Shown here: one piece after another, positions 17,823 to 26,711 of the stretch
Layout of the letters: the number at the start of each line of letters is the position of its first letter
How positions within the stretch are numbered: the first letter of the stretch is position 1
From: an uncultured bacterium
Lineage (GTDB): Bacteria > Verrucomicrobiota > Kiritimatiellia > CAIVKH01
Direction: 5' to 3'
DNA length: 64,000 nt
Assembly: GCA_903906425.1 (NCBI GenBank)
Contig: CAIVKH010000002.1
Span: 1 to 64,000 of the forward strand
Notes under the pieces: model-generated
Seen by the model: only the letters and a program-made list of their open reading frames with translations
What the model was told of the DNA's origin: nothing
Database searches by the model: none
Position numbers and translations under genes: made by a program

Positions 17823-19073
17823 TCAAGGAATCAATGTAATCCTCGCGCGCGTCCCGCCGCCGGGCCGCGTATAAATTTCCAGCTTGCCGCCGTGCAGATC
17901 GAGAATGTTGCGCGAAACACAGAGGCCGAGGCCCGTGCCCTCACCCTGCGGCTTCGTCGTGAAAAACGGCTGGAACATCCGCCGTTCGACCTCGGGCGAC
18001 AGCCCCGGTCCGTTGTCATCAATTTCACATTGCACGACGCCGATGCCGACTGGAAAGCGGTCCGACGCGCGGCGGCCGACATCGCCGCCGATCTGCGTGA
18101 GCGATGTCTGCCGCGTGCGGATGGTAATCGCGGCGAGCTCGGGCGAAGCTTGCGCGGCATTGAGGAGCAGATTGATGATGACCTGTTCGATGGTATTTGC
18201 GTCCAGCAGCAGCGACGGCAGGTGCGGCGCGAGTTCCTGTTTAATCGTCAGATGCCGGCGGCGGATTTCGTAGTCAATCATGCCGATGGCCCGTTGAATG
18301 ATCTCGTGAAGATCCGCAGGCTTCCGTTCGGACGAGGACGGCGCGGCAAAGGTGAGCAGCCGCTGGATGATTGACGTGGCGCGCTGCACGGCATCGGTCA
18401 TCATCCGCAGCGTCTCGGCCGCTTCCGGACCCTTGTCCTGTGAGATCGCGTTCATTCGCTCGATGCCCATTTGCAAAACTGCGAGAGGATTCTTGACCTC
18501 GTGCGCGACCCCCGCCGCCAGCGTCCCAATGGATTCCATCTTCTCGGCATGGATGAGATGCTTTTGCGCGTTATGCAAATGCGTTTCGGTTTCACGCAGC
18601 CGCCGCTCGTTCTGGGCGCGCTCGACCGCATAGCGGATCGCGCGGACGATATTCTGCGGCTCGCCCCCTTTGACGATGTAATCCTGCGCGCCCGCCTGGA
18701 TCGCCTCGAGCGCGAGCTTGTCACTGTCCGTGCCACTCAGGATGACCACCGGCGCGGTTCCCGAGCAGTCGAGGATGCGCCGTACGGTGTTCATGCCGGT
18801 GCTGTCCGGCAGCGTCAGATCCAGCAGGATCACGTCGGGCGTCGACGCAACGAGCCGCTTTTCCGCCTCCTGCAACGTGTCTGCCAGGGAGATTTCAAAA
18901 TTCGCATCCGCCGTGCGCAGCAGAATACTCGCCGCGAGGCGCGCAAACCCCGCGTCGTCTTCCACCATCAAAATACGGATCGAGGCGCTGGCGTCGCTGG
19001 CGGCATTGCGTCGCCCCGGCGACTCGCCTTCCCCCTGTGGAGCCGACGCAGGATCGAACGAACTGCTCACCAT
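17823..19073 (-). CDS. Response regulator-histidine kinase hybrid
   Basis: A 416-residue soluble kinase with the receiver domain first (about residues 28-145; MVEDDAGF, PDVILLDLTLPDS, IVKGG), then a HisKA domain with the phospho-accepting His in AAGVAHEVKNPLAVLQ. The HATPase domain follows with N-box NLLLNAAQASPE, G1 DNGPGLSPE and G2 GEGTGLGLCVSRNI. There is no transmembrane segment, so the signal is probably another kinase or an internal cue. The start is placed at the ATG with GAGG 7 bp upstream. Earlier in-frame Met codons would translate the palindrome array. Confidence 0.9.
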   Translation of the reverse strand: MVSSSFDPASAPQGEGESPGRRNAASDASASIRILMVEDDAGFARLAASILLRTADANFEISLADTLQEAEKRLVASTPDVILLDLTLPDSTGMNTVRRILDCSGTAPVVILSGTDSDKLALEAIQAGAQDYIVKGGEPQNIVRAIRYAVERAQNERRLRETETHLHNAQKHLIHAEKMESIGTLAAGVAHEVKNPLAVLQMGIERMNAISQDKGPEAAETLRMMTDAVQRATSIIQRLLTFAAPSSSERKPADLHEIIQRAIGMIDYEIRRRHLTIKQELAPHLPSLLLDANTIEQVIINLLLNAAQASPELAAITIRTRQTSLTQIGGDVGRRASDRFPVGIGVVQCEIDDNGPGLSPEVERRMFQPFFTTKPQGEGTGLGLCVSRNILDLHGGKLEIYTRPGGGTRARITLIP

Positions 19074-19147
19074 GGAAACCTCATATTTGATGTACAGCAA
19101 GACGCATACCATGCCCCCGGCACGCTTCTTTCCGCCGCCGCGCACAC

Positions 19148-19226
19148 TTCCAATCATTGGAAGTTCCACCGCCCCATTTTTCCAATCATTGGAAGTGACG
19201 CCCCCGCAAATTTCCAATCGTTGGAA
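19148..19226. repeat. TTCCAATSATTGGAA array, 3 copies
   Basis: Copies at 19148-19162, 19180-19194 and 19212-19226 (the last with CG at the centre), both gaps 17 bp, between divergently transcribed genes. Confidence 0.92.
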
Positions 19227-19252
19227 ATTTCGCAATCGTGTTTAATACCGGC

Positions 19253-21841
19253 ATGAAAAAATTCATGGGGTGGATCGGAATTCTCCTTTGTCTTGTCAGC
19301 GTCGTCATTTTTTCACCCGCCGCACGCGCGGATGATGCCGGCTGGCCGGCGATCACGCGCGAGATGAAGCCGTGGACTTACTGGTGGTGGCCCGGCAGCG
19401 CCGTGGACACGACGAACATCACGCATGAACTCGAACGCTTTGCCGCCGCCGGCTACGGCGGCGTCCACATCGTCCCGATCTACGGCGCGAAAAACGCGGA
19501 CGCCCGCTACATCGAATATCTCTCCGACCAGTGGCTCGCGATGCTCCGCCACACGATCAAGGAAGGCGAACGGCTCGGCCTCGGCGTGGACATGACCCTC
19601 GGCACCGGCTGGTGCTTCGGCGGGCCGAACATCCCGCGCGAAATGTCCGGCATGATGCTCGACTCGAAAACACTCGCGCCAAAGGTGGTCGGACCGAAGG
19701 TCAAACGCGCCGCGCCCGGCGGCGAAGGCTTCATGCTCAATCCGTTTTACGGCGATGCGATGAGCCATTATCTCGAACGCTTCACCGACGCCTTCGACAA
19801 GGCAGGGCGCGCTGGCCCCAGCGCGCCGGGCGGCGGGCTGAGCCAGCCCGCCCTACCCAATGCGGTTTATCACGACTCCTACGAATACAAATCCAACTTC
19901 TCGCCCGATCTTTTTGCCGAATTCAAAAAGCGCCGCGGCTACGACCTGCAGCCGGAATTGAAGAATCTTCTGAACACCACCGACTCGAACCGCGCCGCGA
20001 AAGTCCGCTGCGACTACAACGAAACCATCTCCGACATGATGGTCGAAAACTCGATGCCGAAATGGATCGAGTGGGCGCACGCGCACGGAATGAAAACGCG
20101 CTATCAGGCCCACGGCTCGCCCGCCAACTGGCTCGACCTCTACGCGCTGGCCGACATCCCCGAAACCGAAATGTTTCACACCGACCGCGACGTGCTCATT
20201 TCGAAATTCGCGTCATCCGCCGCGCACGTCACCGGCAAGAAACTCGTCAGCGCCGAAACCGGAACGTGGCTCGACGAACACTTCACCGAAACGCTCGGCG
20301 ACATGAAAAAACTTGTGGACCAGCTTTTCCTCTCCGGCGTGAACCACGTCTATTATCACGGCGCGTGCTACTCGCCCGACGATGCCACGTGGCCCGGCTG
20401 GCTTTTTTACGCCGCCACCGAAATGAATTCCCGCAACGCCTTCTGGCGCGACGTTCCCGCGCTCAACGCCTACATCGCCCGCTGCCAGTCGCTGCTCCGG
20501 GCCGGCGAACCCGACAACGACATCCTGCTCTACTGGCCGATCCGCGACTACTGGAACCACACGAAATCCCTCGCCCCGATGATGACCGTCCACAACCGCG
20601 AATGGTTCTACGACGAAGAAATCGGCAAAACCGCAAAGTGGCTTTGGGAAAACGGCTATGCCTTCGATTACGTTTCCGACCGGCAGCTCACGAATGCGAC
20701 AAGTCGCAACGGCTCCATCGCAACCAGCGGAGGAAAATACAATGCCGTCATCTGTCCATTCGCAAAACAGGACGAAAGCATCACAAACGTCGCGGCTTTC
20801 AACAAACTCGCGGAATTGTCGCTGTCGCATCTGGTGCTTTTCGGAGGTTGGACGACGAATGCTTCATGGACAGAAACAACTTTTTCAGTAGCGCAGACAG
20901 GACCAATCTACGATGTCATTCCGCCTAACGGTGACAGCCGCAGATGGGCACTCGTTGATCGCTTTTCATACCGCGCTTTCGGACTTCCGTCGCCACGCAC
21001 TGTGACTTGGTCACTCGGAGACGAGCGCTTTGCACGCGCCGAATCTTTCACGAAGGAATTCGGCTTGAATTTCATCCGGCGGCGCATGAATGGACAGCCG
21101 CTCTATTTCATCGTCAACGACAGCACGAACGCTTTCGAAGGCTGGTTGCCACTGCGAGCGATTGCAAAATCTGTTCGGGTTCTCGATCCGATGTCGGGCC
21201 GCGCCAATTTTGCCGAAACGAAATCAGAGACGAATAGGACACTCGTCCGGCTGCAACTGCCGGTCGGCGCTTCGACGTTCCTGCTTTGTTCTTCGGAACC
21301 GGCGAACGTCATTTCCAATCATTGGAAAGAGCCGGCATCCAAACTTCCAATCATTGGAAACTGGAAGATCGAATTCATCGCGGGCGGGCCGGAGGTCCCG
21401 GCGGCGTACACGACGGACAAGCTAGCGTCGTGGACGGAGCGCGGCGGCGCGGCGGAATCGTTCGCGGGCACGGCGCGCTACAAGCTGACGTTCGATGCGC
21501 CCGCCAAGTGGGCGAAGGAGTGGCAACTCGATCTCGGAGAGGTTCACGAAAGCGCACGGGTGAAATTGAACGGGCGCGATCTGGGCACGCTGATCTTGCC
21601 GCCGTACCGCATGGTCGTTGACGATGTGAAGTCGGTGGATAACGTGCTCGAAGTCGAGGTGACGAATCTTTCGGCGAACCGCGTCCGCGATCTCGACCGT
21701 CGCAAGGTTGACTGGAAGGTGATGAAGGACATCAACCTCGTGAACATTGATTACAAGCCGTTCGACGCCTCGAAATGGCCGGTGCGTCCGAGCGGCCTGC
21801 TCGGCCCGGTGACGCTGACGCCGGTCGCGCCGGCTCCGTGA
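19253..21841 (+). CDS. Secreted GH106-like glycoside hydrolase
   Basis: Exported hydrolase related to GH106 alpha-L-rhamnosidases. After the signal peptide (MKKFMGWIGILLCLVSVVIF, ending ARA) come the family-typical MKPWTYWWWPGSAVD and GYGGVHIVPIYG, then VDMTLGTGWCFGGP, AVYHDSYEY and VSAETGTWLDEHF. A C-terminal galactose-binding-like beta-sandwich (ARVKLNGRDLGTLILPPYRM) ends the protein. Two foreign-looking stretches are in frame: a REP-like double hairpin (19802-19857) and a palindrome pair (21313-21359) at the catalytic/C-terminal junction. Length 862. Confidence 0.82.
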   Translation: MKKFMGWIGILLCLVSVVIFSPAARADDAGWPAITREMKPWTYWWWPGSAVDTTNITHELERFAAAGYGGVHIVPIYGAKNADARYIEYLSDQWLAMLRHTIKEGERLGLGVDMTLGTGWCFGGPNIPREMSGMMLDSKTLAPKVVGPKVKRAAPGGEGFMLNPFYGDAMSHYLERFTDAFDKAGRAGPSAPGGGLSQPALPNAVYHDSYEYKSNFSPDLFAEFKKRRGYDLQPELKNLLNTTDSNRAAKVRCDYNETISDMMVENSMPKWIEWAHAHGMKTRYQAHGSPANWLDLYALADIPETEMFHTDRDVLISKFASSAAHVTGKKLVSAETGTWLDEHFTETLGDMKKLVDQLFLSGVNHVYYHGACYSPDDATWPGWLFYAATEMNSRNAFWRDVPALNAYIARCQSLLRAGEPDNDILLYWPIRDYWNHTKSLAPMMTVHNREWFYDEEIGKTAKWLWENGYAFDYVSDRQLTNATSRNGSIATSGGKYNAVICPFAKQDESITNVAAFNKLAELSLSHLVLFGGWTTNASWTETTFSVAQTGPIYDVIPPNGDSRRWALVDRFSYRAFGLPSPRTVTWSLGDERFARAESFTKEFGLNFIRRRMNGQPLYFIVNDSTNAFEGWLPLRAIAKSVRVLDPMSGRANFAETKSETNRTLVRLQLPVGASTFLLCSSEPANVISNHWKEPASKLPIIGNWKIEFIAGGPEVPAAYTTDKLASWTERGGAAESFAGTARYKLTFDAPAKWAKEWQLDLGEVHESARVKLNGRDLGTLILPPYRMVVDDVKSVDNVLEVEVTNLSANRVRDLDRRKVDWKVMKDINLVNIDYKPFDASKWPVRPSGLLGPVTLTPVAPAP
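19802..19857. repeat. REP-like double hairpin inside GH106-like gene
   Basis: GGCAGGG ... CCCTACC ends enclose hairpins GGCGCGCTGG/CAGCGCGCC and GGGCTG/CAGCCC, the same plan as the intergenic copy at 8561-8615. It adds about 18 codons (KAGRAGPSAPGGGLSQPALP) between FTDAFD and NAVYHDSYEY without breaking the frame. Confidence 0.75.
21313..21359. repeat. TTCCAATSATTGGAA pair inside GH106-like gene
   Basis: Perfect copies at 21313-21327 and 21345-21359, spacer 17 bp, translated as SNHWKEPASKLPIIGN in the linker before the C-terminal sandwich. Confidence 0.92.
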
Positions 21842-21842
21842 G

Positions 21843-23678
21843 TTATTCGACGGTGACGGACTTGGCGAGGTTGCGCGGCTTGTCAATGTCGGTGCCGCGG
21901 GCCTGCGCGGCGTAGTAGGCGAAGAGCTGGAGCGCGACGACGTTGACGATCGGTGAAAATTCATCACGAACGTACGGCACATAAATGATGTCGTGGGCGA
22001 AGCGGGCGATCTGGCTGTCGCCGTCGGTGGCCAGCGCGATGATGCGGCCGCGCCGGGCTTCGACTTCGCGCATGTTCGAAATCATTTTTTCGTAAACTTC
22101 GTCGCTGGTCTTTGTGCAGATGCAGACGACAGGGAGGTATTCGTTGATCAGCGCGATGGGCCCGTGTTTCATTTCGCCGGCGGCGTAGCCCTCGGCGTGC
22201 TGGTAGGAAATTTCCTTGTTCTTGAGCGCGCCTTCGAGGGCGGTCGGATAATTGAATTTGCGGCCGAGATAAAGCGCGCTCGGGCCTTCGTGATGTTTCT
22301 GCGCGATGGCGCGGATGCTGTCTTTGCGGTCGAGAAGATAGTGGATCGCGTCGGGGACTCCGGCGAGGTCGGCGAGCAGCGAGCGGCACGCAGTTGCGTC
22401 GATCATGCCGCGCGCGCTGCCGATCCAGATGGCGAGGAGCGCGAAGGCCATTTGTTGCGCGGTGTAGGCCTTCGTCGAGGCGACGCCGATTTCCGGTCCG
22501 GCCTCGGTGAAAAGCACGGCGTCACTTTCGCGCGTGAGCGAACTGCCGGGGACGTTGCAGATTGCGAGGACTTTGCAGCCCCAGCTTTTCGCGAGCCGGA
22601 TTGATGCGAGCGTGTCGGCGGTTTCGCCGGACTGCGAGACGGGGATGATGAGCGTGCCGGGATCAATGTGCGGATCGCGGTAGCGGAATTCGCTGGCCAG
22701 GTCGGTCTCGACGGCCAGGCCGGTGAACTGCTCGAGGAGCAGGCGGCCATACATTCCGGCGTGATAGGCGGTGCCGCAGCCGATGATCATGACGCGTTGA
22801 AGCTTTCGGAAATAATCGGATTTCAATCCGAAGTTCGCGCCGCCGCCAAAAAGCGGATTAACTTCGAGCAGCCGGCGCAGCACGCGCGGCTGTTCGTGAA
22901 TTTCCTTCAGCATGTAGGTTTCGAAGCCGGCCTGATCGGCGGCCTCGGCGCTGAGCGTGACGGGCTGAACCTTTGCGGGAACTTCTGCGCCGGCGAGATT
23001 CGTGAGCCGCACGCTGCCATCGCGGAGTTCGGCGAGAATTCCGTCGTCGAGATAGATCGCTTCGCGGACGCGGTTGAGCACGGCGGGCACGTCGCTGGCG
23101 ATGAAGCGGTCGCCGTCCTCGCCGATGCCGATGATGAGCGGGCTTCCCTGCCGCACGGCGAAAAGCGTGTCGGGCGCATCGGCAGAAACGATGCCGAGCG
23201 CGTAGGCACCGCGCGCCTGGTTCAACGCGGCGCGAATGGCATCGGGCAGATTTTTTGCGCCGTCGCGGAGCGCAGCCTCAATCAAATGCGGGATGACTTC
23301 CGTGTCGGTTTGCGAAAGAAATTTGTGGCCCTTCGCTTCGAGCGCGGCGCGGAGTTCGTGATAGTTTTCAATGATACCGTTGTGGACGACGGCGATGCGG
23401 CCCGCGCAGTCGCAGTGCGGGTGCGCGTTGATTTCGGACGGCTCGCCGTGCGTGGCCCATCGCGTGTGCCCAACGGCGACGCTGCCGGCGAGCGGCTGCT
23501 GCGCGAGCCGGGCTTCGAGATTGGTGAGGCGGCCGACGGTTTTGCGGACGCTGATCTTGTTTTCGACGACGACGGCGATGCCGGCGGAATCATAGCCGCG
23601 ATATTCAAGCCGCTTGAGGCCGGCGATCAAAAGCGGCACCGCGTTTTTCTTCCCGACGTATCCGACAATTCCGCACAT
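21843..23678 (-). CDS. glmS: Glucosamine-6-phosphate synthase (isomerizing)
   Basis: Converts fructose-6-phosphate and glutamine to glucosamine-6-phosphate, the entry to peptidoglycan amino-sugar synthesis. The processed N-terminal Cys of MCGIVGYVG is the glutaminase nucleophile. The glutaminase domain runs to about residue 240, then two SIS isomerase domains (IPVSQSGETADTL, EIGVASTKAYTAQ, ALEGALKNKEISY). The C-terminus AKSVTVE matches the family. Length 611 is standard. It ends 1 bp from the convergent GH106-like gene; a palindrome pair lies 44 bp upstream of its start. Confidence 0.97.
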   Translation of the reverse strand: MCGIVGYVGKKNAVPLLIAGLKRLEYRGYDSAGIAVVVENKISVRKTVGRLTNLEARLAQQPLAGSVAVGHTRWATHGEPSEINAHPHCDCAGRIAVVHNGIIENYHELRAALEAKGHKFLSQTDTEVIPHLIEAALRDGAKNLPDAIRAALNQARGAYALGIVSADAPDTLFAVRQGSPLIIGIGEDGDRFIASDVPAVLNRVREAIYLDDGILAELRDGSVRLTNLAGAEVPAKVQPVTLSAEAADQAGFETYMLKEIHEQPRVLRRLLEVNPLFGGGANFGLKSDYFRKLQRVMIIGCGTAYHAGMYGRLLLEQFTGLAVETDLASEFRYRDPHIDPGTLIIPVSQSGETADTLASIRLAKSWGCKVLAICNVPGSSLTRESDAVLFTEAGPEIGVASTKAYTAQQMAFALLAIWIGSARGMIDATACRSLLADLAGVPDAIHYLLDRKDSIRAIAQKHHEGPSALYLGRKFNYPTALEGALKNKEISYQHAEGYAAGEMKHGPIALINEYLPVVCICTKTSDEVYEKMISNMREVEARRGRIIALATDGDSQIARFAHDIIYVPYVRDEFSPIVNVVALQLFAYYAAQARGTDIDKPRNLAKSVTVE

Positions 23679-23722
23679 GTTATTTCTTTCTGCCGGCAGG
23701 GTGCCGTCACGATTTCGAAAAT

Positions 23723-23769
23723 TTCCAATGATTGGAAATTACTGTCGCGCAAACTTCCAATGATTGGAA
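23723..23769. repeat. TTCCAATSATTGGAA pair
   Basis: Copies at 23723-23737 and 23755-23769, spacer 17 bp (ending CGCGCAAAC), between the pseudopilin and glmS, both on the minus strand. Confidence 0.92.
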
Positions 23770-23793
23770 ATGAAAAGCAAGGCGGCCGGCGTT

Positions 23794-23827
23794 GAAAAAA
23801 AAGAAGCCGGCAGAAAAACTGCCGGCT
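23794..23827 (-). terminator. Intrinsic terminator of the pseudopilin gene
   Basis: Read on the minus strand, AGCCGGCAG-TTTTT-CTGCCGGCT forms a 9-bp perfect stem followed by CTTCTTTTTTTTC. It starts 24 bp after the pseudopilin stop codon and would separate that gene from glmS. Confidence 0.88.
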
Positions 23828-23851
23828 GTCTTCGCAATCTTTGCGTTTCGA

Positions 23852-24544
23852 TTACGGGTACGGAGGTCCGTCGATTTGTGCCGTCTTGCACGCCCACAAG
23901 AATGTATTCTTCGCCGTGGTGGGATTGAAGTTCGTGGCGATGGACGTCGATGCATCAAGCTGGAAACCGGCGCCGCCGCGCGTGACTTCAACGCCACCTT
24001 TGTCGCCATACGGTGGTGCCTGGCCCTTGGTTCCGCCCAAGCCGGTCATCGTGTCAATGGTCGTGCCGGAGAAGTTGAAGCTTTGCATGAAAACGACGGG
24101 GGCCCCGGCCTTCAGGGAGTCATCAACATCCAGCGTGATGCACCAGAAATTACGATAGGTGCCATCGGTGAAATCGGTTCCATCTTTTGCAATTTTCACA
24201 CCGCTGCCCGGCGTGCTGAAGAACCCGTACGTCGCATCCAGAATATTGCTGTCGATCAGAGTACGAAAGAAGTCCGTCGCCGACTTGCCGCTGTAATCAG
24301 CCGATTTTGGCCAGCCGAGCTTGGACGAGGAGTTCAGGCCCAGTGGATTGTCACTTTCAGAGGCAAACAGCGCCAGATAGATTTGCTTGCCGTTGTTGAT
24401 GGCCTGGGTGATGCGGGCCTTGAACAAGGCTTTGTTCACCGCGGGCACGAGCAACGCGGCCAGCAGCGCAATGATGGCAATAACCACAAGCAGCTCGATG
24501 AGCGTGAACCCGCGACTTTTTCTGTTCTGGAACAACTTGACCAT
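23852..24544 (-). CDS. Type II secretion-like pseudopilin
   Basis: A 230-residue protein with a short basic leader, then the prepilin peptidase site and hydrophobic helix [21 protein letters not shown] near residue 11. The remainder is a soluble domain with Gly/Asp-rich turns and no known motif. Such stand-alone pseudopilins are numerous in Planctomycetes, Lentisphaerae and Verrucomicrobia, where their role is mostly undefined. The ATG at 24544 follows GAGGAG. A clear terminator follows the gene and a candidate promoter precedes it, so it is probably transcribed alone. Confidence 0.88.
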   Translation of the reverse strand: MVKLFQNRKSRGFTLIELLVVIAIIALLAALLVPAVNKALFKARITQAINNGKQIYLALFASESDNPLGLNSSSKLGWPKSADYSGKSATDFFRTLIDSNILDATYGFFSTPGSGVKIAKDGTDFTDGTYRNFWCITLDVDDSLKAGAPVVFMQSFNFSGTTIDTMTGLGGTKGQAPPYGDKGGVEVTRGGAGFQLDASTSIATNFNPTTAKNTFLWACKTAQIDGPPYP

Positions 24545-24603
24545 ATACGGACTCCTCAATCTTCGGATTTCGTTTCTACTTCTTCCCACAACCTGTAAAA
24601 GTA

Positions 24604-24633
24604 TTCATACCCGACATGTCGTGAAAACGTCAA
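24604..24633 (-). promoter_or_regulatory. Candidate sigma-70-type promoter for the pseudopilin
   Basis: On the minus strand TTGACG (24628-24633) and TATGAA (24604-24609) are 18 bp apart, about 60 bp before the start codon, in an AT-richer spot of the divergent intergenic region with queA. The match is by eye only. Confidence 0.4.
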
Positions 24634-24700
24634 TACGCGTAGAAAAAACTTTTTTGGGTCTCAGTCGACGAGGTAGGGAATGTGCGAAACACGGAATTTC

Positions 24701-25750
24701 ATGAATACATCTGATTTCAATTTCGAACTGCCCGACGGTCTCATCGCCCAGCATCCCGTTGCGGTCCGCGACGAGTCGCGGCTGATGGTTCTCGACCGTT
24801 CCGCCCGACGCATCGGCCATCGGAGATTTTGCGAGCTGCAGCAATTTCTTCGACCCGGCGATTTGCTCGTCATCAACAACACGCGGGTTCTGCCCGCGCG
24901 CGTGATCGGCCGCAAGCCCGGAACCGGCGGCAAGGTCGAGTTGTTTTTTCTCGAAGAATGTGCGCCCGGCGAATGGGACATCCTGCTGCGTTCGCGCCGC
25001 CGACCGCGGCCGGGAGATCGCATCGAAATCGGGTCGGACGGTGCGCACGCGGTCATGCTTGCCGATGGGACCGACGGCCGCGCAAGCATCCGCCTCGGCG
25101 GCGGGCTGACCGCAATGCAAATCATGGAGCAGTTCGGCGATACGCCGCTGCCACCGTATATCCAGAGGCAGGAAACCGGCGATCAGATGTCAGCAAGAGA
25201 AGATGCGGAACGTTATCAGACAGTTTTCGCAAAGCATCCGGGCGCAGTCGCCGCGCCGACGGCGGGGCTGCACTTCACGCCGGAACTGCTCGCGAGAATC
25301 GAGGACCACGGAATTCGGCGCGCAGAAATCACGCTGCACGTCGGCATCGGGACTTTCCGGCCCGTCGCATCCGAAAAAGTCGAGGATCACGTGATGGAAT
25401 CCGAGCGCTACGAGATTTCGGGCCGTACGGCAGAGCTGATCGCGGAGACGAAGCGCCACGGCGGTCGGATCGTCGCGGTAGGCAGCACGTCCGTCCGCAC
25501 GCTCGAAAATGCCGCGGCCGAAAGCGGTGAAGTTCGCGCGGGAGCCGGGCGCACGAACCTTTTCATCTTTCCACCATTCACGTTCCGCGTTGTCGATGCC
25601 ATCATCACGAATTTCCACCTGCCGCGTTCGACGCTGATGATGATGATGAGCGCGTTTGCCGGCCGCGAATTTCTGCTTCGCGCCTATGCTGAAGCCGTGC
25701 GCGACAATTACAGATTTTTCAGCTATGGCGATGCGATGCTGATCCAATGA
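24701..25750 (+). CDS. queA: S-adenosylmethionine:tRNA ribosyltransferase-isomerase
   Basis: Transfers and isomerises the ribosyl group of SAM onto 7-aminomethyl-7-deazaguanine in tRNA, forming epoxyqueuosine. The family strings FELPDGLIAQHPVAVRDESRLMVLDR, VINNTRVLPARV, APTAGLHFT, ITLHVGIGTFRPV and FHLPRSTLMMMMSAFAG are all present. Length 349 is normal. The ATG at 24701 is chosen because it aligns with the family start (MNTSDFNFELP); an earlier in-frame Met adds 7 residues. A membrane protein gene overlaps its stop by 4 bp. Confidence 0.96.
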   Translation: MNTSDFNFELPDGLIAQHPVAVRDESRLMVLDRSARRIGHRRFCELQQFLRPGDLLVINNTRVLPARVIGRKPGTGGKVELFFLEECAPGEWDILLRSRRRPRPGDRIEIGSDGAHAVMLADGTDGRASIRLGGGLTAMQIMEQFGDTPLPPYIQRQETGDQMSAREDAERYQTVFAKHPGAVAAPTAGLHFTPELLARIEDHGIRRAEITLHVGIGTFRPVASEKVEDHVMESERYEISGRTAELIAETKRHGGRIVAVGSTSVRTLENAAAESGEVRAGAGRTNLFIFPPFTFRVVDAIITNFHLPRSTLMMMMSAFAGREFLLRAYAEAVRDNYRFFSYGDAMLIQ

Positions 25751-26580
25751 AACTTGAATCATCACATCTGGAGCTCGGACCGCCGCCGGCTCACATCTGG
25801 CAGTTGTTTGCCATGTGGCGCCAGCCGCGGCTTGCCGGCGGGTTCTTCATCGCCGTCGCTGTGTTGAGTGCGTTCCGGCTCGTTTGTTTCCGATTCGACC
25901 CGCTGCCGGGCGAGGCTCGGTTCATGCCGTTCTTCATTCTCGGCCCGCTGGCCGCCGTACTGTTCGGCCCGGCGGGCGTGTGGGCCGCGCCTGCCGCGAG
26001 CCTGCTTGGCGGTTTTCTCGCCAGCCCGTGGTCAGACATCGAATGGTTCCGCGCCGGCGGCGAGTTTGCCGCCGCGATGCACGTCTTCGCGTTTTGGGAT
26101 TCATCGTTCGTGCGCCGCACCTCCGCCCTCGCGCTCGCGCCCGCCTGGCGGCAGGTGGTCCGGTTCGTTGCGCTCGCCGTTCCCGCGGGCTTGATCGGTG
26201 CGGCCTGGAGCGCCCTGGGCGTCGAGCTGACCGGCGGCGGCCCCTTCGCCCGCGCCGCAGCGCTGGAAGCGGTGCAGGTCCTGGTTTTTGTGGTCGTGCT
26301 GGCCCCGCCGTTGTTCCGGATCGCCGCGCGGGATTTCGCGGGCACGCTTGGCGACTGGCGCGCCGTCGCCGGCCAGTCCGGCCGCCTCGCGCACTGGCGG
26401 CCTGCGGGGCTTGCCGCCGCCTGCATCAGCGCGACAATCACTTTACCACTCGGAGTACTTTACACAACGGATGTGTCCGGCAGATGGCCCTGGGCGGCGG
26501 CGCACCCCGGCGGTGGTCTTCCGGAGCTGATGGCCGGTCTTCAGGCGTTCCATCTGCTGGTCATCCTCTGGCCCGACTAG
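25747..26580 (+). CDS. Multi-pass membrane protein coupled to queA
   Basis: A 277-residue protein with about six hydrophobic segments (roughly residues 30-50, 60-80, 82-100, 135-160, 175-195 and 215-235). The region FFILGPLAAVLFGPAGVWAAPAASLLGGFLASP recalls substrate-binding (S) components and related small transporters with Gly/Ala-rich helices. Its ATG overlaps the queA stop (ATGA), so the two are translationally coupled. A role in queuosine-precursor uptake is a guess from context; homology to QueT is not established and the protein is longer than that family. Confidence 0.7.
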   Translation: MKLESSHLELGPPPAHIWQLFAMWRQPRLAGGFFIAVAVLSAFRLVCFRFDPLPGEARFMPFFILGPLAAVLFGPAGVWAAPAASLLGGFLASPWSDIEWFRAGGEFAAAMHVFAFWDSSFVRRTSALALAPAWRQVVRFVALAVPAGLIGAAWSALGVELTGGGPFARAAALEAVQVLVFVVVLAPPLFRIAARDFAGTLGDWRAVAGQSGRLAHWRPAGLAAACISATITLPLGVLYTTDVSGRWPWAAAHPGGGLPELMAGLQAFHLLVILWPD

Positions 26581-26590
26581 CCTGCGCCTC

Positions 26591-26637
26591 TTCCAATGAT
26601 TGGAAGTTTGCGCGGCCGAAATTTCCAATGATTGGAA
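26591..26637. repeat. TTCCAATSATTGGAA pair
   Basis: Perfect copies at 26591-26605 and 26623-26637, spacer 17 bp, between same-strand genes. Confidence 0.92.
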
Positions 26638-26711
26638 ATGTTCGCGAACGAATTCTTTCGGGCGGGGCGCGAAGAGGCGGGCGATGCGGCGAATTTGTGG
26701 CGGAGCAAAAC

